From the NCBI GenBank assembly GCA_002709225.1, contig PAQH01000096.1:1-64000 (forward strand): a stretch of 64,000 nt of DNA, written 5' to 3'. Shown here in pieces: positions 45,001-52,865 of this stretch. Made by a program: the position numbers and the translations under genes. Below the pieces are notes generated by a model, which was given only the letters and a program-made list of their open reading frames with translations, did no database searches and was not told the DNA's origin. This stretch comes from Planctomycetaceae bacterium (GTDB lineage: Bacteria; Planctomycetota; Planctomycetia; Pirellulales; Pirellulaceae). The number at the start of each line of letters is the position of its first letter. The first letter of the stretch is position 1.

Positions 45001-46764
45001 CTTTCCGACGGGCTGGGTGGTGCAGATGTGGCTGAGGTGACGGTCACGGTAACACCTCGTAATGATCCACCGCTTGCTGTAGACGATTCATTTATTAGAT
45101 CCGAAGATAGCTCTTCTGCCGTCTTGACCGTGCTGGCCAATGATGAAACAGAAGAGGGCGAAAGTCTGGTTTTGACGTCGGACTTTGTATTTGCGCCGAC
45201 TGCTGGTGGGACAGTCGTTGTGAATGGTGATGGGGAGTTGGAGTACGCTCCGGCCCTCAATTTCTTTGGCGACGAGATGTTTCAATATCAAGTTGATGAT
45301 GGGAATGGCGGCGTGGCGACCGCGGTCGTTACCGTCACTGTTAACCCGGTCAATGATCCACCGGTGGCAACGGATGATGTGTATACGGTGGTAACGGGTA
45401 CGAACGCGACCCTGCGTCTACTTGACAATGACACCATTCTGCCGGACTCGAATGAATCTCTGGCGATTACGAATGTTGGCTTGCCAACTGCTGGTGGCAG
45501 CGTTCAGATTGACACCGCGAACCAAGAGGTGACCTACCAGCCACCGACTGCCGAATTTGTTGGAACTGAGACATTTACCTATCAAATTTCCGATGGAAAT
45601 GGTGGCACCGCCGAAGCGATGGTCACGGTGAACGTTGAGGATTACAACCCGCGGATGATCGCCGGTTCGGTTGGAGGCACCGAAGGGCATTTCGCATTGG
45701 GGGGACTGGCGGTAACGCTCTCTGGTGCGACAGAGCAAGGTGATTCCATCGAGTTGGCGACCACAACAGATATTGATGGATACTACCAGTTCGCCGATTT
45801 GGCTCCCGGTGTCTATACCCTGACACGAGCCGCGGCCCCATTCTTGCTACACGGCGAGGAGGCTTTCGCCGACGTGGTTTCCAATGCTGAAGACAGCGAC
45901 AGCGTAGAGAATTTCTTTCCACAACCTGGGCGCCGGGCGGAATTCTTGCAATTGAGTGATTTTCTGGGGTCGGCGCCGGCGTCGACGGTATTTGCCTCCG
46001 TCGATGACAGTGGGCAAGTGAATTGGTATCACCTGCAGGGTGACTGGCAGTCGGATCCGGAATTCCAGATCGCAGTCACTGAGGATCTCACCGCTGTACA
46101 AGTTACGCTGACTTCTGGTAACGCTGTGACGGTCGAGCTTGATGCGAGCGACCCTGCGCAGGTCAAATGGCTGGGCCAAGAGGGGGGGCATCGTTTGCTG
46201 CAGATTCCTCTCGGTGCGACTGAGATCGCCAGCGAAGTCGGCAATAGTGAGGATTCGATTTACACGGTCGTTGAGGAACCGATTGCGGCGGCGCAGACGA
46301 TCGACGCGACGGCTGCGCAGGCCACGGCACACGGAGGTGGCCAAGGGCATGGACATGGCGAAGGAGAATCTCCGCTGTCCGGGAACGCGGGCGCAAATGG
46401 AGTTGATTCCGTTACAGGAATGGGCCAGGCGAGTCATTTGCCGACGGTGACGGTCTCGGTGACGGAGCAGGGCGACGTTGGTGGGCGGCGGGCGGAGCAG
46501 CTGCTGGAAATCGATCGGTGCTTACTCGACTGGCCCGGGCCGACCACTCGCGCAGCAACGGTTGCCCGTCTGCTGGAAAGGGCCCCTGTCCCACATCGCA
46601 AGGCCGACACGTCGGCCTCGCTGGCCGTACGTGGGGGATCCCCCGTTGCCGAGGGGATTTCTGCGGACGAAGCCGCATGTCGCCACGCCGACACCGTTTT
46701 TGCCGCAGATATCGAGGAGATTGTGCCGCTGCGGCTGCTGGGGCTGGTCGAGCTGGATTTTTAG
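42022..46764 (+). CDS. Large modular extracellular protein: LEPR-XLL-like N-terminus, cyclophilin domain, SdrD-like and cadherin-like repeats
   Basis: A 1580-residue protein. The basic N-terminus ends in CEQLEARRLLHGG, matching the LEPR-XLL export-associated motif of planctomycete giants. Residues ~193-370 form a cyclophilin-type prolyl isomerase (LLELLPEEAPLSVANFRNYF, GTIFHRAAEDVLGEFVVQGGGF). Then come an SdrD/Cna-B-like domain (VFEDLDGNGQRDTGEPG), Ig-like and cohesin-like modules, and four cadherin-like ~95-residue repeats (about 820-1205) each with NDPP(T/L/V)A and (D)VLANDT. A second Cna-B-like module and a His/Gly-rich linker follow. No anchor is visible. It is probably secreted or on the cell surface. 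ATG 42022 replaces the TTG at 42004. Confidence 0.88.
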   Translation: MKSRGRKSHRNRRGLFLKSLTRGVGPSQARPDGSHLQCEQLEARRLLHGGVDHNGPHDADPAIDLEAFHIHAQLNLFANGERIEIPDELGVEATGIISPIHTHDPDNRLHLHNVNGEALDDFLTLGDFFDTWRTNAGLAGNNPDAIFSANQLMTHEVDDEHALKMFVNGQEVTDFQEYKIHEGDHITVVYTSNPLVTFETNSGPILLELLPEEAPLSVANFRNYFDRYPGTIFHRAAEDVLGEFVVQGGGFAPQDLTTTDLNDIVNSQILTDSPINETEGGRSNLRETVSMAENSFGATSQWFVNMRDNPSLDSQFKVFAVVLDMSNVDGIAALPTSDLDGDSSSNIVFNHVPYTAESELVHVQSLTGYGWVQGAVFEDLDGNGQRDTGEPGMADVTVFGDVDLDGLLDADETAVTTQSDGTYGLMLPAGTYHVHQLADRPFRQTHPDTPLYHAVELQIGQYQTGIDFGNSAVPTLAAPALLAETDSGLEGDGITNLDNATADTTLLFSVDGANTGAEVRLYVDDVLVGTAIADGLTQIETDGVTGLADGNRLWTVTQVVDGVESLASAPLAVVIDTEVAITTTPPQETEVALELEYDASSPEEGDAGLTYALEGAPAEATIDADTGVFQWTATFDDVGEHTFDIVVTDVAENSARQQVSLTVTASPQMRMRLQTSTLAGEALTEVAVGDQFLLQVFVQDLRGHDPSGVYAAFLDIPFTGGFVEPVGGISYGIGFPNGHAGTLDNSGLDEGGAFGPNSPLGSNELELLSLELRAVLAGDAVFIADPADVSPVSDNLFFDPPGRVDPLVVDYGTAALTISSSVTARADTFNIDEDTTEVVLDVLANDTSLTETNLTITTVSTPDQGAVAVIDTDNDVVLFTPAPDFSGEARFSYEVSDGTGTATADVVVQVANVNDPPTAVADVFTVEEDSEGNLLDVLGNDLEAPDPAEERTGWTISAVSVPAVGVVQIGPNGKDLRYTPAADFFGEETFQYTLSDGLGGADVAEVTVTVTPRNDPPLAVDDSFIRSEDSSSAVLTVLANDETEEGESLVLTSDFVFAPTAGGTVVVNGDGELEYAPALNFFGDEMFQYQVDDGNGGVATAVVTVTVNPVNDPPVATDDVYTVVTGTNATLRLLDNDTILPDSNESLAITNVGLPTAGGSVQIDTANQEVTYQPPTAEFVGTETFTYQISDGNGGTAEAMVTVNVEDYNPRMIAGSVGGTEGHFALGGLAVTLSGATEQGDSIELATTTDIDGYYQFADLAPGVYTLTRAAAPFLLHGEEAFADVVSNAEDSDSVENFFPQPGRRAEFLQLSDFLGSAPASTVFASVDDSGQVNWYHLQGDWQSDPEFQIAVTEDLTAVQVTLTSGNAVTVELDASDPAQVKWLGQEGGHRLLQIPLGATEIASEVGNSEDSIYTVVEEPIAAAQTIDATAAQATAHGGGQGHGHGEGESPLSGNAGANGVDSVTGMGQASHLPTVTVSVTEQGDVGGRRAEQLLEIDRCLLDWPGPTTRAATVARLLERAPVPHRKADTSASLAVRGGSPVAEGISADEAACRHADTVFAADIEEIVPLRLLGLVELDF
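44491..45645 (+). repeat. Four tandem cadherin-like Ig repeats within the giant protein
   Basis: Units of about 95 codons begin near 44491, 44770, 45064 and 45361. Each has the pattern A.AD.F...ED / LDVLANDT / FTPAPDFSGEATFSYEVSDG / VTVTVNPVNDPP. They are diverged at the DNA level, so this is an old duplication. Confidence 0.75.
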
Positions 46765-46888
46765 GCCGATGAGCGCCCATAAAGACCGTCTTGAATGGTT
46801 GCAATTGTATTTGCTGGGGAGTAGCATGCTCGGCGACTACGTATTGTTCCCGGTTATTTCTTCCTAGGTAGAACTGAGGTTGAGTGAC

Positions 46889-47254
46889 ATGAAGAAACTT
46901 GTAGTGGCGTTGTCGTTGTTTGCATTTTGCGGGACCCTGGCGACAGTCGTGTTGGCTGCCGACGAAGCGAAGCCCAAGCACACGATCAAGCAGGTCATGA
47001 AAGTGACCATGAAGGATGGTTTGTGCAAGAAGGTGGCCGGCGGCAAAGCCAGCCAGGAAGACAAGAACAAACTGTTGGACGCGTTTGTTTCGCTGCTGGA
47101 AAATAAGCCTAAGAAGGGCGACGCGGCGAGTTGGAACGCCAAAGCCGGGGCACTCGTTATTGCCGCGGCGAAAGTGGCCACGGGTCGCAAAGGCGCTGAA
47201 GCTGAGCTCAAGAAGGCGGCCAGCTGTGGTGCGTGCCACAAAGCGCACAAGTAA
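46889..47254 (+). CDS. Small periplasmic cytochrome with C-terminal haem motif (cytochrome c'-like)
   Basis: A 121-residue protein with a signal peptide (MKKLVVALSLFAFCGTLATVVLA). The mature part is helical and Lys/Ala-rich and ends in SCGACHKAHK. A CxxCH close to the C-terminus of a ~100-residue helical protein is the layout of class II cytochromes c (cytochrome c'), but overall similarity is modest. GAGGT lies about 9 bases before the ATG. It is followed by a strong terminator, so it is the end of a transcript. The partner is unknown; redox or NO binding is a guess. Confidence 0.8.
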   Translation: MKKLVVALSLFAFCGTLATVVLAADEAKPKHTIKQVMKVTMKDGLCKKVAGGKASQEDKNKLLDAFVSLLENKPKKGDAASWNAKAGALVIAAAKVATGRKGAEAELKKAASCGACHKAHK

Positions 47255-47286
47255 CGATTGCTCTTGGCGACAAGATAATAAACGAG

Positions 47287-47315
47287 AACGCCGCATTTCG
47301 ATGCGGCGTTTTTTT
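47287..47315 (+). terminator. Rho-independent terminator
   Basis: A perfect 10-bp stem (AACGCCGCAT/ATGCGGCGTT) with a TTCG tetraloop followed by a T-run lies 33 bp after the small cytochrome stop. It is the clearest intrinsic terminator in the window. Confidence 0.92.
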
Positions 47316-47362
47316 GCGCTGATTTGTAGTTGGCTTGCCGGCCCTGGGAATGTCCGAGCCAC

Positions 47363-47998
47363 TTAGCGAGCAGTGTGCCGTTCCTGAATAACGCGGTCAC
47401 TCGGCATCAACAGGGTGCCGCAGGACTGCATCTTTGTAAGGGCGGCATGGCAGTCACCCGCAGACCGCTCGACACCACGGCAGCCGTCTGTGACCAGGAT
47501 GGTATCAAACCCCAGACGCAGGCTGTCCAGCACGGTGAATTGGACACAGTAGTCGGTTGCCAACCCCATCACAAACAAGCGCGTCGCGCCGTGGTGTCGG
47601 AGACACTGTTCCAGCCCAGTGCTGCGTTGCCCTCCGTTGTCGAAGAACCCGCTGTAACTGTCGATATCTGGGTCGGTCCCTTTCGCGAAGATGTGTTGTA
47701 TTCCGGTGGTGTCCAATTGAGGGGCGAATTCGGCCCCCACTGTTTGTTGGACGCAATGGACTGGCCAGAGGATTTGCGAGATTCCGTGCAGGTCGAGCAC
47801 ATCCCCCACCTGGTGTCCGGGATGGTTCACCGCAAAACTGGCATGTTGGGGTGGATGCCAGTCCTGGGTGGCAAGCGTTGTGTCAAAGTGCTGCTGGAGC
47901 TGGTTAGCGATGTCGATGACCTGGTCACCGTTCGTCACCGGTAGTGTTCCGCCGGGCAAGAAGTCGTTTTGCAGGTCAACTAACAACAACACGTCCAT
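47363..47998 (-). CDS. pncA: Nicotinamidase
   Basis: PncA hydrolyses nicotinamide to nicotinate in NAD salvage. Catalytic Asp is in LLLVDLQNDFLPGG, the Lys in FAKGTDPDIDSYSGF, and the nucleophile Cys in GLATDYCVQFTVLD. The metal site is DWHPPQHASF with the downstream His. Length (211 aa) is normal. It is monocistronic and convergent with the small cytochrome. Confidence 0.95.
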   Translation of the reverse strand: MDVLLLVDLQNDFLPGGTLPVTNGDQVIDIANQLQQHFDTTLATQDWHPPQHASFAVNHPGHQVGDVLDLHGISQILWPVHCVQQTVGAEFAPQLDTTGIQHIFAKGTDPDIDSYSGFFDNGGQRSTGLEQCLRHHGATRLFVMGLATDYCVQFTVLDSLRLGFDTILVTDGCRGVERSAGDCHAALTKMQSCGTLLMPSDRVIQERHTAR

Positions 47999-48097
47999 TG
48001 CGGAATTCCTGAAAGGTGTGCCAGTCGTTGCCGAACCGCAGTTGGCCGAGTTTCCGAAAACTAACGGCCCGCCGGATACGATGGTTGGTGGAGTGTT

Positions 48098-48910
48098 TTA
48101 GGAGGTGGAGGCTGGTCCTGCCGGCGCTGTGGAGACAGCGGTACCGATTGGTTCTCCTGAAGGAGTCTTCGAGGTTTCGGGCTCATCGGGAACGTGGTAC
48201 CAGTGTGAAGCCAGACGCCCCGCGATCAAGGCGGTTAAGCCAGTTAAGGTGACCATCAGTAAGCACCACGCCAAGGCACGACCACCGGCGAGTTGTGGTG
48301 CCAAACCCAGCCACTGTACGATCGGGTTTTGTTGGCGGGCCCTCAGGCCGACTCCCAGTACCCCGGCATAGGGCGCCGTTGCAAACGTGGCAACCAGAGT
48401 CACTACGCGTACTGAACTCCAATCGGGAATTTGGAAGAGGTAGGTTGCGTAGGCCAGCTCCAGCCCTGAGAGAAGTAGTAGCATGGTCATCCAATTTTCT
48501 ACCACGGGATTGTGCCCGTTGTGGATGTCCTGTGTCAGTTGCCAGACAGCTGGAACACAGCCGATGACTGCAGAGAAGGCCAGGAGCGTGGCCAGCCAGG
48601 CGACCGCTCGTCGTTTGCCAGGGTTGTGTTCAATGCCACGCGTCGCGGTCTGGTGGCGTGTTGGAGGCTTGCCCAAAGGCGGTTGCTGTGGAGTGGGCCG
48701 TGAGGCGTCGCCTGACGCGGGCTTGCCTGACGCGGGCTTGGCTGACGCGGGCTTGCCTGACGCGGGCTTGCCTGACGCGGGCTGTGGTTGCGACGGCTTC
48801 GCTGGGATTCGAATGCGCTGCTTGCACTTCGGACACCGGGCTGTCTTACCGGCATGACGCCGGGAGGCGACTAGTGCTTTTCCACAGCGGCAGCGAATGC
48901 GAATCGGCAT
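48098..48910 (-). CDS. Membrane protein with N-terminal zinc ribbon and ASGKP repeat linker
   Basis: The start MPIRIRCRCGKALVASRRHAGKTARCPKCKQ forms a C-x-C...C-x-x-C zinc-ribbon-like module seen at the front of many planctomycete membrane proteins. A linker of five ASGKP-type pentapeptides leads to about 150 residues with four hydrophobic helices (VAWLATLLAFSAVIGCVPAV, WMTMLLLLSGLELAYATYLF, VVTLVATFATAPYAGVLGVG, LAWCLLMVTLTGLTALIAG). ATG 48910 was chosen; the upstream extension to 49078 lies in the divergent promoter region. Function is unknown. Confidence 0.8.
   Translation of the reverse strand: MPIRIRCRCGKALVASRRHAGKTARCPKCKQRIRIPAKPSQPQPASGKPASGKPASAKPASGKPASGDASRPTPQQPPLGKPPTRHQTATRGIEHNPGKRRAVAWLATLLAFSAVIGCVPAVWQLTQDIHNGHNPVVENWMTMLLLLSGLELAYATYLFQIPDWSSVRVVTLVATFATAPYAGVLGVGLRARQQNPIVQWLGLAPQLAGGRALAWCLLMVTLTGLTALIAGRLASHWYHVPDEPETSKTPSGEPIGTAVSTAPAGPASTS
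48706..48780. repeat. 15-bp tandem repeat (GCTTGCCTGACGCGG)n
   Basis: Five head-to-tail 15-bp units, four of them nearly identical, encode the ASGKP linker of the zinc-ribbon membrane protein. Near-identity at the DNA level indicates recent slippage-type expansion. Confidence 0.88.
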
Positions 48911-49098
48911 ATGCAGTGAACTTTGTGAGTCAATTTGGCCGTGACAAGATGTCGTGCCACGCGAGTCGGGCGACACGGTCACGTCAGACGGGCTGTGGTC
49001 AAGGCGATGTGCGTTATCATAGTGCAATCGGAAGCAATTCGCAGGGCGCAGTTGTGCCCACCCACAGCATTTGCCCATTACAGCAAATGAGAACGGCT

Positions 49099-49746
49099 AT
49101 GCCTGCACGGACGCATCAATCTGGAATGCTCGAGCCACCGGAATTTCTCCTGTTTGATCTCGGTAACGTGCTGGTGCATTTTGATCACCGCGTAGCCTGC
49201 CAGCAGTTGCAAGCGTTACTCGGTGGTGATGAACAGCAGATTTGGGAGGTGCTGTTTGAGCGTGGACTGGAGCGGGAGTACGAATCAGGTATGCCCGCGG
49301 AAGCATTTTGTCAGCGCTTACGCGAGGCTTTTTCCAGTGAGGCATCAGATCGGATGCTGTTAGAAGCGCACGCCGATATCTTTACGTTGAGCCAGTCGAT
49401 GGTTCCTTTGGTGAATCAGCTCAGCGCGGCTGGCCATGCGCTCGGTATTCTTTCCAATACGTGCTCTTCGCATTGGCAACATTGTTGTCGCAAATTTCGG
49501 TTGGTTCGAACACTCTTTGAAACCACGGTGTTGAGCTTTGAGGTGGGCGCGATGAAGCCAGATCCGGCGATCTTTCACAAGGCGGTTGAACGAGTGGGAG
49601 TGGCTCCTGCTCGGATACTTTTTGTCGATGATCTACAGCAAAATGTGGAGATTGCTCGAGCCATGGGGTTTGATGCGATTCTCTATTCCTCGGCCCGTGA
49701 GTTTTGTCGCGAGCTGATGGCAAGGCAGGTGTCATTGAATTTCTGA
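49099..49746 (+). CDS. HAD-superfamily hydrolase (HAD-IA, YihX-like)
   Basis: The haloacid dehalogenase motifs appear in order: motif I FLLFDLGNVLVHFD (Asp nucleophile, with Asn-Val as in YihX-type sugar phosphatases), motif II LGILSNTCS, motif III lysine in GAMKPDPAIF and motif IV ILFVDDLQQNVEIA. The cap is alpha-helical. The substrate is probably a sugar phosphate. ATG 49099 was used; ATGs at 49087 and 49126 are also possible. The track's extension to 48658 runs antisense through the neighbouring gene's repeats. Confidence 0.88.
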   Translation: MPARTHQSGMLEPPEFLLFDLGNVLVHFDHRVACQQLQALLGGDEQQIWEVLFERGLEREYESGMPAEAFCQRLREAFSSEASDRMLLEAHADIFTLSQSMVPLVNQLSAAGHALGILSNTCSSHWQHCCRKFRLVRTLFETTVLSFEVGAMKPDPAIFHKAVERVGVAPARILFVDDLQQNVEIARAMGFDAILYSSAREFCRELMARQVSLNF

Positions 49747-49825
49747 AAACATATCGGCAGGTTGTGGCCAAGTAGTCTGGCCGCGGCACGCGGATGAGTA
49801 GGGTCAGTTCAAACGGGAGCGTGGT

Positions 49826-51028
49826 ATGAAACGCAGGCGATTCTCAGGACTGTTGGCACTTGGCGCGGGTGCGATGTCGATGCGCACGATGGCCGCTGGT
49901 GAAGAGATCGAAGAAGACGCGGAACAAGCCGTTGTGGAGGACAGCGGAGTTCGGGCGGTTTGTGTGAAAGACTACACGGAACTGGCACGCGAGACATTGC
50001 CACAGGCGACCTATGACTACATCACTACGGGCTCAGAAGATGAAGTTACCCTGCGAGAGAATGTGGAGGCGTTCCGCCGGATACGGTTATTGCCACCGTT
50101 GCTCGAAGGCGTGTCGCGGTCGGATTTGACAACTACGGTGCTGGGTGAAGAGATCGCACTGCCGATACTGTTGGCACCTGTGGCGGGCCTGCGAATGTTC
50201 CATCCGGAGGGCGCGTTGGCGGCCGCGCGAGCGGCGGCCGCAGCGAAGACCGTCGTGGCGGTCAGTACGAGTGCCGGTAGCAGCGTTGAAGAAGTTGCCG
50301 CGGCAGCCGCGGGTCCCAAGTGGTTCCAACTTTATTGTCCAAAGGACCGTGCGGTGACGCGTCGCCTGGTCGAACGCGTTAGTGATGCGGGATACAGCGC
50401 GATCGTAGTGACGGTCGATCTTGGTGAACGGAAGGATGCGGACCGACGTAACCGTTTTTCAGTCCCCAAGGAAATGTTGTTGAAGCATCTTGTGGACGTG
50501 GGTCATACACAGCTGCATGGGAAAATGACCTATCAACAATTGCTTGACTTTAACGACCAGGCCTGGGACTTGTCATTGTCCTGGGAGTTCTTTGACTGGT
50601 TGCGATCGATCACCGATCTGCCGATCCTCCTGAAAGGAGTGCTGAGGCCAGATGATGCGTTGCGGGCGGTTTCCATCGGGCTGGATGGAATGGTGGTATC
50701 GAATCATGGTGGCCGCAGGCTGGATGGCGTACCGTCGAGCATCGAAGTGCTCCCGAAGATTGTCGAGGTTGTCGGCGATCGAGCCGAGGTGTTGTTGGAT
50801 GGTGGAGTGCGGCGAGGTGCGGATGTGTTCAAGGCGTTGGCTCTGGGGGCACGGGCGGTCCTCATCGGTCGGCCCTACGCCTGGGCGTTGGCAGCTGATG
50901 GACAAAGGGGTGTGCGCAATGTGTTGCGTTTGCTGGAAGAAGAACTGGAAAATGCCATGATCTCGTCGGGTTGTCGCAATCTTGACGCGGTGCAACCCGG
51001 GCTGTTGCAAGCGGGAGGGAGCCTTTAG
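49826..51028 (+). CDS. FMN-dependent alpha-hydroxy acid dehydrogenase (lactate/glycolate oxidase family)
   Basis: A TIM-barrel flavoenzyme oxidising L-2-hydroxy acids. The segment ATYDYITTGSEDEVTLREN holds the family Tyr, IVVTVDLGE is in the barrel, and VVSNHGGRRLDG contains the catalytic His and substrate Arg. DGGVRRGADVFKALALGARAVLIGRP binds the FMN phosphate. Unusually, the N-terminus is Tat-like (KRRRFSGLLALGAGAMSM), which suggests export of the folded holoenzyme. GGGAG precedes the ATG. RraA-like and CoA-transferase genes follow on the same strand. Confidence 0.9.
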   Translation: MKRRRFSGLLALGAGAMSMRTMAAGEEIEEDAEQAVVEDSGVRAVCVKDYTELARETLPQATYDYITTGSEDEVTLRENVEAFRRIRLLPPLLEGVSRSDLTTTVLGEEIALPILLAPVAGLRMFHPEGALAAARAAAAAKTVVAVSTSAGSSVEEVAAAAAGPKWFQLYCPKDRAVTRRLVERVSDAGYSAIVVTVDLGERKDADRRNRFSVPKEMLLKHLVDVGHTQLHGKMTYQQLLDFNDQAWDLSLSWEFFDWLRSITDLPILLKGVLRPDDALRAVSIGLDGMVVSNHGGRRLDGVPSSIEVLPKIVEVVGDRAEVLLDGGVRRGADVFKALALGARAVLIGRPYAWALAADGQRGVRNVLRLLEEELENAMISSGCRNLDAVQPGLLQAGGSL

Positions 51029-51193
51029 CCGGAACACGGGGAGGCGGTCGGCCCGTTTGGGTTAGTGACATTTATTTGTTCGTGTCCCGGCATACTGACG
51101 CAGCAGCGCCGGTACCCATCTGCTTGTCTGCGCGGTCTATGACTGTTAGGTTGGCTCGACCAATCAGCTGAATGCACTCCATGGAGAGAACCA

Positions 51194-51919
51194 ATGGCGA
51201 TCTCGCAGGCTTGTCTCGATAAACTCGCGCAATTTGACACCCCGACGATTTGCAACGTGATCGAGTTGTTCGATGTCCGGCCTCGTAATCGGGGTTATAT
51301 GGATGCGCGAATCCGGTCCAACTTTCCGGACTTTGCGCCGGTTGTCGGTTTTGCAGCGACCGCGCAATTTCGGTCGGACACACCCGCTGAAGGTGGTGAT
51401 GCATATGGAAGTATTCAGGCGCAACTGGAGCAGTTTCAACAACTCCCCGGGCCCGCGATGGTGGTTTTTCAGGATGTCGACGACGCGCCCGCTGCTGCAG
51501 TCTTTGGCGAAGTTATGTGCTCGACGTATCAAGCGTTTGGTTCCACCGGACTGATTACGAACGGGGCGGGCCGTGACTTGGAACAAGTGCGGGCGCTCGG
51601 TTATTCCGTGTTCACCGGTTCGACCATTTGTTCCCACGGGTATTGCCATATGCTCCATCTTGGACTGCCAGTGAGGATCGGTGGGTTGATGGTGCGGCAA
51701 GGTGACCTGTTACACGCGGATGCCAACGGGGTCTCTGAAATTCCTTTGGACATCGCTGGAGAGGTCGCAGATATCGCGGGCGAATTTGTCGCTGCCGAAG
51801 AAATTGTGTTGGATTACGTCAAGGCTTCTGGGGAGAAGTCGGTTGCCCAATACGATGCCTTGCGTGGCGATTTTATGGAGGCGGTTGCTCAATTGCAGGC
51901 CCGTGTCAAACGGAGTTAG
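51194..51919 (+). CDS. RraA family protein (HMG/CHA aldolase-like)
   Basis: The fold is that of RraA and 4-hydroxy-4-methyl-2-oxoglutarate aldolases: DTPTICNVIELF at the N-terminus, FGEVMCSTYQAFGSTGLITNGAGRDLEQVRALGYSVF with the catalytic Arg-Asp kept, and LLHADANGVSEIP. The usual DG before the RD motif reads NG here, and GDxDG reads ADANG, so activity may differ from the aldolases. GGAGAG sits about 7 bases upstream of the ATG. It probably shares a transcript with the CoA-transferase gene 47 bp downstream. Confidence 0.85.
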   Translation: MAISQACLDKLAQFDTPTICNVIELFDVRPRNRGYMDARIRSNFPDFAPVVGFAATAQFRSDTPAEGGDAYGSIQAQLEQFQQLPGPAMVVFQDVDDAPAAAVFGEVMCSTYQAFGSTGLITNGAGRDLEQVRALGYSVFTGSTICSHGYCHMLHLGLPVRIGGLMVRQGDLLHADANGVSEIPLDIAGEVADIAGEFVAAEEIVLDYVKASGEKSVAQYDALRGDFMEAVAQLQARVKRS

Positions 51920-51966
51920 TTCAGATACCGAAATGCCGAAGGCCTTAGATGCCGAAGGAAGGGGCA

Positions 51967-52740
51967 ATGCCGTCCTGTAATGCACAAGAGCTGATGATTT
52001 GTGTGGCGGCGCGGCTGCTGGAAGACAATGCCATGGTCGTCGTTGGTACCGGTGCGCCGTGTGCGGCTGCGATGCTGGCGCAGATGACTGCTGCACCAGG
52101 TTTGACATTAATGTTTGAGGCGGGAGGAGTGGGTCCTCGTTTACCGCGGATGCCGATCAGCGTTGGTGACTCACGTACGTTTTACCAGGGTTTGATGGCC
52201 ACGAGTATGAACGACGTCATGGAAACCTGCCAACGCGGGTTGGTTGATTACACGTTTCTGGGTGGAGCACAGATCGATGTATATGGAAATCTGAATTCGA
52301 CGATGATAGGAGGAGACTATCAACACCCGCGCGTTCGGCTGCCAGGCAGCGGAGGTGCGAATGACTTGGGGTCACTCTGCCGCCGAATCCTGGTATTGAC
52401 ACCGCACGACGAACGGCGGTTCGTGGAACGAGTCGATTTTGTCACGACACCGGGCTATCTGGACGGCCCGGGCGCTCGGGAAGCGGCTGGCTTGCCACCC
52501 GGGACGGGGCCTTACAAGGTGGTGACGAATCTAGCAGTGCTGGGCTTTGATCAGGAAAGTAAACAGATGTGTGTTGAAGCATTGCATCCCGGGGTTTCTC
52601 TCGAGGAAGTACGTGCGAATACCGGGTTTGAGTTGCTGGCCAGTGCGGAACTGAGTGAGACGCCGCCACCTAGCGATGAGGAATTGCGGTTATTGCGAAC
52701 CCGCGTTGATCCTCAGGGTTACATTATTGGCCGGGGTTAA
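51967..52740 (+). CDS. CoA-transferase subunit B-like protein (GctB/IpdB family), without adjacent subunit A
   Basis: This belongs to the beta-subunit type of class I CoA-transferases: LMICVAARLLEDNAMVVVGTG, LTLMFEAGGVGPR with the probable active-site Glu, YTFLGGAQIDVYGNLNSTMIG and the glycine-rich GSGGANDLGSLC. Class I enzymes normally need an alpha subunit, and the genes are usually adjacent, but none is in the window. ATG 51967 has AAGGA about 6 bases upstream; the track begins at 51949. The gene follows an RraA-like gene, so it may act on a hydroxy- or keto-acid intermediate. Confidence 0.85.
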   Translation: MPSCNAQELMICVAARLLEDNAMVVVGTGAPCAAAMLAQMTAAPGLTLMFEAGGVGPRLPRMPISVGDSRTFYQGLMATSMNDVMETCQRGLVDYTFLGGAQIDVYGNLNSTMIGGDYQHPRVRLPGSGGANDLGSLCRRILVLTPHDERRFVERVDFVTTPGYLDGPGAREAAGLPPGTGPYKVVTNLAVLGFDQESKQMCVEALHPGVSLEEVRANTGFELLASAELSETPPPSDEELRLLRTRVDPQGYIIGRG

Positions 52741-52865
52741 TGCGATTCAGCGCCGGAAACGCTCGGCTGTCGGCTGGTTAGGTTCAAAAGCTTGCTGCGC
52801 GGCCGCCGGCCGTATAATCTGGTCTTTCCTTTCCAGTCGATCGTCTTCCAAGATGAGGTCCGACG

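Noticed and set aside
46412-47362. 316-aa minus-strand ORF
   Set aside because: It runs antisense to the end of the giant cyclophilin protein and the whole small cytochrome gene. Its composition is low-complexity Arg/Pro/Ala, as in other GC-rich shadow frames.
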